From assembly GCF_000622085.1 (NCBI RefSeq), contig NZ_JHWL01000002.1:277179-341178 (forward strand): a stretch of DNA of 64,000 nucleotides, in the 5' to 3' direction. Both the position numbers and the translations under genes were made by a program. This DNA is from Butyrivibrio proteoclasticus P6B7. GTDB taxonomy: Bacteria; Bacillota; Clostridia; Lachnospirales; Lachnospiraceae. Shown piece by piece: positions 9,500 to 16,779 of this stretch. Below the pieces are notes generated by a model that did not search any database, was not told the origin of the DNA, and saw nothing but the letters and a program-made list of their open reading frames with translations. Within the stretch, counting starts at the first letter, position 1, and the number at the start of each line of letters is the position of its first letter.

Positions 9500-9837
9500 T
9501 ATTTCTTTTTCTCGCTTTTAATTTTCTCGAAGATTTCTTTAAAGGTTACTGTTTTAGCTTCTTCATCCTTGAAAACGAGATCCTCTTTTGACACCTCTCC
9601 CAGATTGGTGATACTGTCCTTGGAAACAGCTATTGCAATGTACTTTTGTCCAACTCTTACTATCTGAACATAGTTAGTAGTGGAAATCCTACAGGTCTCA
9701 ATGAGCTCTATATTTCCGCTACTAACTGTCCCCCTTTGATAGTTAGCAATCCATTTAGACACATAGTATGTTGCTAAAAGAACCAGTACAAATATGATAA
9801 GTACTGAAACAAGTTGTAAGTATGAATCTATCCCCAT
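9499..9837 (-). CDS. fliO: Flagellar biosynthetic protein FliO (FliZ-type)
   Basis: The 112-aa protein has one N-terminal membrane helix (about residues 8-28) and a small beta-rich cytoplasmic domain, the layout of FliO, which helps assemble the FliP ring. Sequence conservation in this family is low, so position before fliP carries much of the weight. In Bacillus and many clostridia cheY lies between fliY and this gene; here only 18 bases separate them and there is no cheY. Confidence 0.85.
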   Translation of the reverse strand: MGIDSYLQLVSVLIIFVLVLLATYYVSKWIANYQRGTVSSGNIELIETCRISTTNYVQIVRVGQKYIAIAVSKDSITNLGEVSKEDLVFKDEEAKTVTFKEIFEKIKSEKKK

Positions 9838-9855
9838 GTAGTCCCCGTTTTTTCT

Positions 9856-11106
9856 TTACTGAACGATTTCTGTTACACGTACACCAAAACTTTCTTCGAT
9901 AACTACTACTTCACCCTTGGCTACAAACTTACCGTTTACCAGAACGTCTACCGGTTCGCCGGCCACCTTATCAAGCTCAATGATGGTACCTGGAGCAAAA
10001 TCAAGAATATCTGAAATAGGCTTAGCTGTACGTCCAAGCTCTACGGTAACTTCCAAAGGAACGTCCTTGATGATACCGATATTCTCGCCGCCTGCCATAA
10101 TGGTTGTACCGCCTGAGAAGGTCTGGAACTGGGCTGGCTGAATATTCATATTCATCATCTGAGGAGCCATCTGCATCATTGGCATGCCCATCTGAGGCAT
10201 TCCCATCTGTGGCATACCCTGAGCCATCATATTTGGATCCATCTGCTGCATTGGAGGTGGAGCTGCTGCTGCGCCAGCATCCGGAGCAGGTGCTGCTGCA
10301 GGTGCAGGAGCTGGTTCTGGAGCCGCTTGTGCGCCGCCACCCTCGTCGCCCGTAATAACGGTATCCTTAAGAGTCTTGGCGAAGTCTACAGGATACAACT
10401 GCATAAGCGTTGAATCCACAAGTTCTCCAACTTGCATCTTAAAGGAAATCTTAACGAAGGTTCCTGTCAGGAATTCAGCGATATCTGATGGATCGTCATT
10501 GATCATATCCAAAAGGGTAGCCTGTGGCGGGCTGATATCTACCTTCTGATTGATCATGGTAGAGAGAGAAGTTGCAGCTGCACCCATCATCTGGTTCATG
10601 GCCTCGGAAATAGCTGACAGCTGAAGTTCTCCGATTTCACCATCTGTATTGGTTCCATCACCGCCCATCATAAGGTCAGTGATAACCATTACGTCGTGCT
10701 CCTTAAGGATAAGGATATTAGTTCCATCAAGACCTACTGTGTATTTGATCTGGATAAATACGCAAGGTCTCTCATAGTTATTTATCACGTTCTCCCAGTT
10801 AGCAAGCTCAACCTGAGGAGTTGTGATATTAACCTTCTGATTAACAAGGGAATACAGCGTTGTAGCTGATGATCCCATACTAATATTTGCTACTTCACCA
10901 ATAGCATCCTTCTCTGCATCAGTAAGAAGTGATTCGTCAATAGCGCCACCTCCTACAGGTGGTGTAGCAGCAGCTGCTTCAGCGGGCGCCTCGGCTGCAT
11001 CTCCTCCTGCATCAGCAGGGACATCGGCCGGTGCATCGCCACCGCCAGAATTATCCATTCCAGCCAGCAAAGCATTAATTTCATCCTGGGATAACATTCC
11101 ATCCAT
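9856..11106 (-). CDS. fliY: Flagellar switch protein FliY (CheC-like phosphatase fused to FliN)
   Basis: This 416-aa C-ring protein has, in order: a FliM-like CheY-P-docking peptide at the start (MDGMLSQDEINALLAG), an Ala/Pro linker, two CheC-type repeats that each keep the ExxN phosphatase signature (EVAN near residue 72; EAMN near 166), a long Ala/Pro- then Met/Gln/Pro-rich linker, and a C-terminal FliN/SpoA domain (about 330-416). FliY both builds the switch and removes phosphate from CheY-P. The ATG at 11106 follows the fliM stop by one base. Confidence 0.95.
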   Translation of the reverse strand: MDGMLSQDEINALLAGMDNSGGGDAPADVPADAGGDAAEAPAEAAAATPPVGGGAIDESLLTDAEKDAIGEVANISMGSSATTLYSLVNQKVNITTPQVELANWENVINNYERPCVFIQIKYTVGLDGTNILILKEHDVMVITDLMMGGDGTNTDGEIGELQLSAISEAMNQMMGAAATSLSTMINQKVDISPPQATLLDMINDDPSDIAEFLTGTFVKISFKMQVGELVDSTLMQLYPVDFAKTLKDTVITGDEGGGAQAAPEPAPAPAAAPAPDAGAAAAPPPMQQMDPNMMAQGMPQMGMPQMGMPMMQMAPQMMNMNIQPAQFQTFSGGTTIMAGGENIGIIKDVPLEVTVELGRTAKPISDILDFAPGTIIELDKVAGEPVDVLVNGKFVAKGEVVVIEESFGVRVTEIVQ

Positions 11107-11107
11107 G

Positions 11108-12094
11108 CTATTGCTCTTCCTCCTCTCTAATAACTGATGTGATTCTCACAGCATATTTGTCTTTGGCAGTTCCGGGTAGTGCTGTAAACTTCTTTAGGTT
11201 ACCTACATACACCTGCATGTCTGTATTTACCCGGTTATCTAGTCTTATGATGTCTCCAGCCTGCAAATGAACGAAATCAAGAACCGAAACATTACATTTG
11301 CCAAGGATAGCCTTAACAGGAACATCTACATGCTTAACCATTGTTTCCAGAGTGTCTTCGTAGTCTTCCTCGTTGTTCTTCTGCATTGTGGAGAACCAGA
11401 ACTTGGTGTTCAGCTTATCCATAACACTCTCTAAGGTGAAATATGGAAGACACACGTTCATAAGACCTTCTGTCTCGCCTATCTTGATGTTAAGTGTAAC
11501 AATGGCAATCATATCTGTTGGAGAAATAACCTGAGCAAACTGTGGGTTTGTCTCGATTCTTTCCATAACAGGATTGATGGCTACAACGTTCTGCCAGGGC
11601 TCAACCATAAGCTGCATACATATAGTTACAAGCTTTTCAATAAGCGGCATCTCGATATCTGTGAAAGGCCTTGGTTTATCTAAGGTCTCTCCCTCACCTC
11701 CAAGCATTCTGTCAATAAAGGAGAAACCAATATTTGCCTGCAGCTCCAAAATAATCGTTCCCTGAAGTGGAAGAAAATTGATAACTCCCAGAATAACAGG
11801 GTTCGACAGAGCATTACTAAACTCGGAATATGTAACTGTCTCAGAGTTAGCAACCGAAACCGTTACATTCTTTCTTAGATAAAGTGGCAAGGTAGTTGAA
11901 AGAAGTCTTCCATAGTGCTCATAGATCATCTCCAGTGTACGAAGATGCTCTTTGGAGAACTTGGCCGGACGTTTAAAGTCGTAATCTTTGACCTTCTTTT
12001 CGTCCGCGGCTTGCATTTCATTTACATCTAACTCACCAGTACTAAGGGCCGAGAGCAGACTATCTATTTCGCTTTGGGATAGTACTTCACTCAA
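11108..12094 (-). CDS. fliM: Flagellar motor switch protein FliM
   Basis: The 328-aa product has the FliM layout: an N-terminal EIDSLLSAL peptide that docks CheY-P, a middle CheC-like domain lacking the phosphatase residues, and a C-terminal SpoA domain (DFVHLQAGDIIRLD). FliM links FliG to the FliN/FliY ring and sets the direction of rotation. It sits between fliL and fliY as expected. Confidence 0.96.
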   Translation of the reverse strand: MSEVLSQSEIDSLLSALSTGELDVNEMQAADEKKVKDYDFKRPAKFSKEHLRTLEMIYEHYGRLLSTTLPLYLRKNVTVSVANSETVTYSEFSNALSNPVILGVINFLPLQGTIILELQANIGFSFIDRMLGGEGETLDKPRPFTDIEMPLIEKLVTICMQLMVEPWQNVVAINPVMERIETNPQFAQVISPTDMIAIVTLNIKIGETEGLMNVCLPYFTLESVMDKLNTKFWFSTMQKNNEEDYEDTLETMVKHVDVPVKAILGKCNVSVLDFVHLQAGDIIRLDNRVNTDMQVYVGNLKKFTALPGTAKDKYAVRITSVIREEEEQ

Positions 12095-12145
12095 AATGGA
12101 TCTCCTCTCTTAAAGGTGTAATCTGATCTGCAAAAATCATTGGTA

Positions 12146-12685
12146 TTACTGGAACAACATACTACTGAAGGTTACGTCGTAGATAAAGTTGGATCCGTAC
12201 AGTTCCTGAACTGCTTCAAGAATTGCCTCTTTTGCTGTTGAAGAATCAGCCTGAAGCTCTTCCATTGAGTAGGATGAAAGTACGTCGTTTATCTTGGACT
12301 TAATAAGATCCTTCATGGATTCAAGAGATTCACTTGTTCCATAGGTTGCATAATCACCACTGGCTGTGTTCATAGAGAATACTACTTCTACAACCATGTA
12401 GTGTGATTTGTTATCGTTACCAGGCTTTGTGGTGATTGTAAGCTTCTCATCTCCTGTAAAGCCGAAGGTTGCAATATTAGCTACACCAACATTGCCTCCT
12501 GATGATCCGTTAAAGCCTCCAGTCTGTCCGCCATTGGCTTCAAGCTCAAGGGCTGCGGCTATATCTGCTATGATCTTGGCTGTCTGAGAATTAGTCGTCA
12601 TTACGCTCATCATCATGAATCCGGTCATTACCAGATTTACGATCAAAAGAGCTAAGATGATAATCGACAATAGATTCTTTTTCAT
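12146..12685 (-). CDS. fliL: Flagellar basal-body-associated protein FliL
   Basis: This 179-aa protein has a short cytoplasmic start, one membrane helix (about residues 4-27) and an extracytoplasmic domain, like FliL, which stabilises the stator next to MotA/MotB. A Gly/Asn-rich linker (about 52-70) follows the membrane segment. The ATG at 12685 has GGAGGAG upstream; the motB stop is 20 bases before it. Confidence 0.87.
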   Translation of the reverse strand: MKKNLLSIIILALLIVNLVMTGFMMMSVMTTNSQTAKIIADIAAALELEANGGQTGGFNGSSGGNVGVANIATFGFTGDEKLTITTKPGNDNKSHYMVVEVVFSMNTASGDYATYGTSESLESMKDLIKSKINDVLSSYSMEELQADSSTAKEAILEAVQELYGSNFIYDVTFSSMLFQ

Positions 12686-12705
12686 AGTTGGTGGTCTCCT
12701 CCTAT

Positions 12706-13539
12706 TTAATAGTTGCCACTAAGTGGATTGTAGATCTTAATTTCTACACGTCTGTTTCTTGCTCTTCCTTCATCCGTCGAATTATCAGCTATTGGAGCAT
12801 ATTCTCCTCTACCTGTATGTATCAAATTGGAAGGATCAAGTGTAGTATTTTCTATCAAATAATAAAATACTGATAAAGCTCTTCCTGAGCTAAGCTCATC
12901 GTTGTTGGAATACTTGCCGTTGCCACCCATAGGAATGTTATCGGTATGTCCTTCAATTTCTATGGTGCCACCAGCGTAGGTTTCAAGGATCTGTCCTACT
13001 TTATCTATTACAGGAAGTGCATCCTCTTTAAGATCAACCTTACCGGAATCAAAAAGGATGGAACCCTGAATAGTAAGCTGTACATATTGACTTGTGTAGT
13101 TAACATCTACTTCCTGATCAATCTCGTTTTCTTCCAGGGCTTGTTCTATGGCTTCTGCAAGCTCTGCTGAGGCTTCTAGCTGTTCCTCCTCCGCGGCTTC
13201 CATCAGTTCCTGCTGTTCCATATCTCCAACTTCCGTCTGATCTGTATCAGAATCGGCGCCGGTCTGGGCAAGACCCATTGATGTAACGTAGCTGGAAAGC
13301 TCTGACAATTGAGATACACCATCTCCTATGAGAGCTCCCTGACCGATAGCCATCTCACCACCTGAGAAAATACCAAAGGCTGAACTAAAGGATGCTGCAA
13401 CCTCCTCGAACTTGGCTGCGTCCATGGTAGCCATTGAGAAAAGCAAAACGAAGAAGCAAAGAAGCAGATTCATCAGGTCTCCGAATGTACCCTGCCAGGC
13501 AGGTAGGCCAGGTTTTATCTCTTCTGGTTTCTTTGCCAT
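12706..13539 (-). CDS. motB: Flagellar stator protein MotB
   Basis: The 277-aa MotB has one N-terminal membrane helix with the ion-carrying aspartate D21 (in TFGDLMNLLLCFFVLLFSMA), a Glu-rich acidic linker (about 85-140) and a C-terminal OmpA-like peptidoglycan-binding domain (IEGHTDNIPMG and GRARNRRVEI). It anchors the stator to the cell wall. Its ATG overlaps the motA stop by one base (TAATG), so stator subunits are made together. Confidence 0.96.
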   Translation of the reverse strand: MAKKPEEIKPGLPAWQGTFGDLMNLLLCFFVLLFSMATMDAAKFEEVAASFSSAFGIFSGGEMAIGQGALIGDGVSQLSELSSYVTSMGLAQTGADSDTDQTEVGDMEQQELMEAAEEEQLEASAELAEAIEQALEENEIDQEVDVNYTSQYVQLTIQGSILFDSGKVDLKEDALPVIDKVGQILETYAGGTIEIEGHTDNIPMGGNGKYSNNDELSSGRALSVFYYLIENTTLDPSNLIHTGRGEYAPIADNSTDEGRARNRRVEIKIYNPLSGNY

Positions 13540-14342
13540 TATTCTCCGCCTCCATCGCCTGTGCCATTCTCTGCTTCATATGCAGATCTGTCAGCTGGTG
13601 ACAGGAATGACTTCAGCTTTTCTTCTGTAACCCTTGGGTTCTCTCCGGCCTGTATAGAAAGCAGACCTTCAATAACAATACTTTTTGACATATATTCAGC
13701 ATTACTTCTTGCTTTTAATTTGTTTTCAGCGGGATAACAGAACCAGTTAGCAAGAACTGATCCATAGAATGTTGTAATGAGGGCAACGGCCATGGATGGT
13801 CCGATTGAAGATGGGTCTGACATGTTCTGAAGCATAAGTACCAGACCAAGAAGGGTACCGATCATACCCCAGGAAGGTCCCATTCCGGCTACATCACCGA
13901 AGAATGAGTAGTTGTCTTTGTGGCGCTCTGCCATGGCATCGATCTCGGCCTCCAGGATACTTTTAACAAGTTCTGGCTCAGTACCATCGACGATAAGCAT
14001 AACGCCCTTTTTCATAAATGCATCTTCAAGGCTTCCTGCCGCCTCTTCCAATGCAAGAAGACCTTCCTTACGCGCTGTATTGGAAAGGTCAATTATCTTT
14101 TTTATGGTTCCTTTAGTATCGTCCGCAGGCATCTTGAAGATCAGCGTATAGGACTTAAGTCCGCTGATGAAGCTGGGCATACTTCTTGAAGCCAAAACCG
14201 CCATGAACGCTCCACCGAAAGTGATCATCGCTGAAGGCGCATCCACGAAGTATTTAACACCCGTGATACCAGCACCGAATACGATACTCAGGATCATGAA
14301 TACGAAACATAACAATACACCAAGTAATGACGCAATATCCAC
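13539..14342 (-). CDS. motA: Flagellar stator protein MotA
   Basis: This 267-aa protein has four membrane helices and the MotA/TolQ-type pore region (GMGPSWGMIGTLLGLVLML). With MotB it converts ion flow into torque. The start codon is GTG 14342, preceded by GGGGG at nine bases. motAB lie inside the fla/che operon between flbD and fliL, as in many clostridia but not Bacillus. Confidence 0.95.
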   Translation of the reverse strand: MDIASLLGVLLCFVFMILSIVFGAGITGVKYFVDAPSAMITFGGAFMAVLASRSMPSFISGLKSYTLIFKMPADDTKGTIKKIIDLSNTARKEGLLALEEAAGSLEDAFMKKGVMLIVDGTEPELVKSILEAEIDAMAERHKDNYSFFGDVAGMGPSWGMIGTLLGLVLMLQNMSDPSSIGPSMAVALITTFYGSVLANWFCYPAENKLKARSNAEYMSKSIVIEGLLSIQAGENPRVTEEKLKSFLSPADRSAYEAENGTGDGGGE

Positions 14343-14428
14343 AACATTTCCCCCTTCATATGAAAGATTTATTGTTGTTTATGGTATGAATATTAGTTAT
14401 CTAGTAGTGATCATCGTGTCTATATATA

Positions 14429-14447
14429 TAATGTTTGATAAACATTA
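14429..14447. repeat. Perfect 8-bp palindrome in the flbD-motA gap
   Basis: The 161-nt gap between flbD and motA contains TAATGTTT-GAT-AAACATTA, a perfect inverted repeat with a 3-nt centre. No T-run follows on either strand, so it is not an obvious terminator. It could be an operator or an mRNA hairpin that adjusts motA relative to flbD. Confidence 0.5.
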
Positions 14448-14503
14448 CTAACTATGAAATTGGTTAATACTTAATGCTCTTTTGCATTTCTTTGCTGTTA
14501 CTA

Positions 14504-14677
14504 TCAATCACTGATCTTGTCCAGTATCTCGGAAATGCTTTCTTTAACAAGGAGTTTGCGGCCTGTGTTCAGGATAATGACTGTGTCAGGAGTAGCCTCC
14601 ACAGTCTCAATCAGGTTAGGATTTATCAGTATCTTCTTTGTATCTAGCTTAGTAAATTCTACAAGCTGCTTCGCCAT
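14504..14677 (-). CDS. flbD: Flagellar protein FlbD (SwrD family)
   Basis: This is a small cytoplasmic protein of 57 residues if translation starts at ATG 14677, which has a GGGGG site eight bases upstream. A longer in-frame reading exists but has no ribosome site and extends past the usual family length. The diagnostic core NPNLIETVEATPDTVIILNTG is present. In Bacillus the homologue SwrD raises flagellar motor torque. flbD usually follows flgE directly; here a terminator, an oppositely oriented GH8 gene and a repeat array intervene. Confidence 0.9.
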   Translation of the reverse strand: MAKQLVEFTKLDTKKILINPNLIETVEATPDTVIILNTGRKLLVKESISEILDKISD

Positions 14678-15207
14678 ACAAATAGCCCCCTCGCTACCGA
14701 TAATAGAGAAACGTAAAATTGAGAATTTCATTAAATTACGTACATTTTTGAAACTTTATTTCTGTATATCACTATTTTACCACTTTTTGATAGAAAAAGC
14801 TCCATAATCCGTTCACAAATTATACACAAATGAACTTATATTTCAGTATATATGGGATTTTCTGGAATTAATTATCAATAGATCCCCCGCCCCTTCATCC
14901 ATGAAGACTTGCTGATTTTTGTAGTTGTTATGCCCGTAAATAAGCACAACATATTGTGGTATATAATTTATTGTATCACTTTTTCGTACATTTTCCATTA
15001 TTTTTTTCTAAAAAGTCTGTAACCATAAGAGTTTATGGTTGGAGATGTGGTTAAACGCTTGTGGATATACGGTATTGTGATAGTCTGATGCTAGAATTTA
15101 GCTTGAATGTTGGGATTTTTGTTTATGTTTTTCTAAGTGTGATTACTGAAGACGATTTTGAGTCGATTCTGAGTCGACTACTGTTATTATTATCTTATTT
15201 TGCTCCA
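14678..15207. other. AT-rich intergenic region upstream of flbD
   Basis: No convincing gene lies here. It must contain the promoter for the distal half of the flagellar operon, since flgE is closed off by a terminator; TATAAT-like and TAAAAT-like hexamers occur upstream of flbD on the minus strand but without good -35 partners. Other structure: a perfect 8-bp hairpin AACCATAA-GAGT-TTATGGTT at 15021-15040, a CTTCAT/ATGAAG hairpin near 14895 and a repeated GAGTCGA near 15160-15175. Confidence 0.5.
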
Positions 15208-15416
15208 AACACATCCTGAATGATTAAATCCGCTTGTTTAGGATGTATAAATGTTTGAAAATTAGTATTTAAATGTTCTTTACATAGTTAAACACATCCT
15301 TTATCAATAAATACATAAAATCAGGATGTGTTTTTTATCGCAATTTTGTAATGATCAGTTCTATAAAACGAAACCACATATCCCAATTTGTTATCAATAC
15401 TAATTCAGGATGTGTT
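15208..15416. repeat. Array A: three paired inverted 10-nt arms with 22-nt spacers
   Basis: Left arms (consensus AACACATCCT) start at 15208, 15291 and 15375; each is followed after exactly 22 nt by a right arm (consensus AGGATGTGTT, its reverse complement) starting at 15240, 15323 and 15407. The 42-nt units repeat every 83-84 nt, separated by 41-42 nt of other sequence. Arms are conserved while spacers differ. The middle pair is a perfect 10-bp inverted repeat and runs into TTTTTT, so it could also act as a plus-strand terminator. The same arms and spacing occur at 53420-53992. Confidence 0.9.
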
Positions 15417-15500
15417 AATCATATTTCTTTATCTTTATCACATAAATATAAATAGCATAAATCCATAAGTAGATAGCAAGAATAAAGGAGATACAAAAAT

Positions 15501-15563
15501 ATGTTTTCTGAGATGATATCAAAAGAATATAACCGTAAGGAGAAAACACATGAGTGCATTTGA
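15501..15563 (+). CDS. 20-residue leader peptide overlapping the GH8 gene
   Basis: An ATG at 15501 with a very good AAGGAG site ten bases upstream opens a 20-codon frame (MFSEMISKEYNRKEKTHECI) that stops at 15561-15563, 14 bases inside the following GH8 gene, whose own AAGGAG site lies within this frame. Such an arrangement suggests translational coupling or a short leader peptide. Coding status is inferred only from the ribosome site and overlap. Confidence 0.45.
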   Translation: MFSEMISKEYNRKEKTHECI

Positions 15564-16704
15564 GACAAAGACCTACAGAAACGTGTTTAAGGAAATCGGT
15601 AAAACTGATGAAGAAATCCAGAATAAAATAAAGACTACTATAGATACTTTCTTCTATGATGAGGAGGAAAAGATCTACACTGCCACACCAGATGGCATGG
15701 GATATCTTACAGATACAGGTAATAACGACGCCAGAACCGAAGGTATGAGCTACGGCATGATGATGTGTGTTCAGATGGACATGCAGGAAGAATTTGACCG
15801 TATCTGGAAATGGGCCATGACCAACATGTACATGAACGATGGTGAGAATGAGGGCTATTTTGCCTGGTCCTGTCAGACTGATGGAACCAAGAACGCCTAC
15901 GGCCCTGCTCCAGATGGAGAGGAGTTCTTTGCGATGGCTCTCTTCTTTGCTTCTCACAGATGGGGCGACGGTTTAGGCATATTTGAGTACAGCCTTCATG
16001 CAAAAGAGCTACTTCATTCCATGATACATAAAGGTGAAAACGGAAGGGCTGGTGATCCTATGTTTAATAGAGATAACCACCAGATTCTGTTCGTTCCAGG
16101 AAGTCTATTTACTGATCCTTCCTATCATCTCCCACACTTCTATGAGCTATTTGCTCTCTGGGCTTATGAGGAAGATAGAGAATTTTTTAAAGAGGCTGCT
16201 AAAGTAAGCCGTGAATATCTTGCAAAAGCTTGCCATCCTAATACTGGGCTTTGTTCTGAGTATGCTAACTTCGACGGAACTCCTTTAGACAAGGAACTTC
16301 CATGGGGATATTTTGGTAATTTCTTTAGTGACGCCTATAGAACAGCTGCCAATATCGGCCTTGATGCTGAGTGGTTCGGAGTAGATGCAGGCCACTTCTC
16401 TGCCCCACTTAAGATTATGAAGTTCTTTGGAACAGATCTTGAGGCTGCCCGTTGTGAGTACCAGGTAGATGGTACTCCAAATGAGCGCTGTGTACTTCAC
16501 CCGGTTGGCCTATTAGCCACAATCGCCCAGAGCACCCTCGCTATCCCTTATAGCGATGACGAAAACAGTGATTTTGCTGAGGCTAAGAAATGGCTTAATT
16601 GGTTCTGGAATCAGCCACTCCGCAAAGGTGTTCGTCGTTACTATGACAATTGCCTCTATGTATTTGCAGTTCTTGCTCTTTCTGGAAATTATAGGATTTA
16701 CTGA
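15550..16704 (+). CDS. GH8 reducing-end xylose-releasing exo-oligoxylanase (Rex)
   Basis: This 384-aa intracellular enzyme (no signal peptide) closely resembles the Bacillus halodurans GH8 Rex enzyme, which removes xylose from the reducing end of xylo-oligosaccharides. Shared blocks include RTEGMSYGMMM with the general acid E64, YFAWSCQ.DGTKN, GPAPDGEE, ALFFASHRWGDG, SDPSYHLPHFYELF-like sequence, and FFSDAYRTAANIGLDAEW with the probable base D261. The Leu-His-Pro element near 316-318 corresponds to the loop tied to exo action in Rex. ATG 15550 has AAGGAG seven bases upstream. It is the only large plus-strand gene, set between flgE and flbD, and has no neighbouring xylan genes in the window. 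Confidence 0.93.
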   Translation: MSAFETKTYRNVFKEIGKTDEEIQNKIKTTIDTFFYDEEEKIYTATPDGMGYLTDTGNNDARTEGMSYGMMMCVQMDMQEEFDRIWKWAMTNMYMNDGENEGYFAWSCQTDGTKNAYGPAPDGEEFFAMALFFASHRWGDGLGIFEYSLHAKELLHSMIHKGENGRAGDPMFNRDNHQILFVPGSLFTDPSYHLPHFYELFALWAYEEDREFFKEAAKVSREYLAKACHPNTGLCSEYANFDGTPLDKELPWGYFGNFFSDAYRTAANIGLDAEWFGVDAGHFSAPLKIMKFFGTDLEAARCEYQVDGTPNERCVLHPVGLLATIAQSTLAIPYSDDENSDFAEAKKWLNWFWNQPLRKGVRRYYDNCLYVFAVLALSGNYRIY

Positions 16705-16732
16705 TAATTCAGCCACATAAAAAGAATGCATG

Positions 16733-16767
16733 AAAAAAGCCCCGCTCACATCTAAGTGAACGGGGCT
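16733..16767 (-). terminator. Rho-independent terminator after flgE
   Basis: A 12-bp stem (AGCCCCGTTCAC / GTGAGCGGGGCT on the minus strand, one G-U pair) with a 6-nt loop is followed by six T. It closes the fliK-flgE transcript 13 bases past the flgE stop. On the plus strand it lies just beyond the GH8 gene and may also end that transcript. Confidence 0.92.
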
Positions 16768-16779
16768 CTATAAGTTTAA

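Noticed and set aside
15291..15340. Ordinary transcription terminator only
   Set aside because: The middle unit of array A does look like a stem followed by T-run, but the two flanking units with the same arms and spacing lack T-runs, so a terminator alone does not explain the pattern.
15415..16003. Minus-strand frames opposite the GH8 gene
   Set aside because: They are antisense to a clearly conserved enzyme and contain no recognisable domain.
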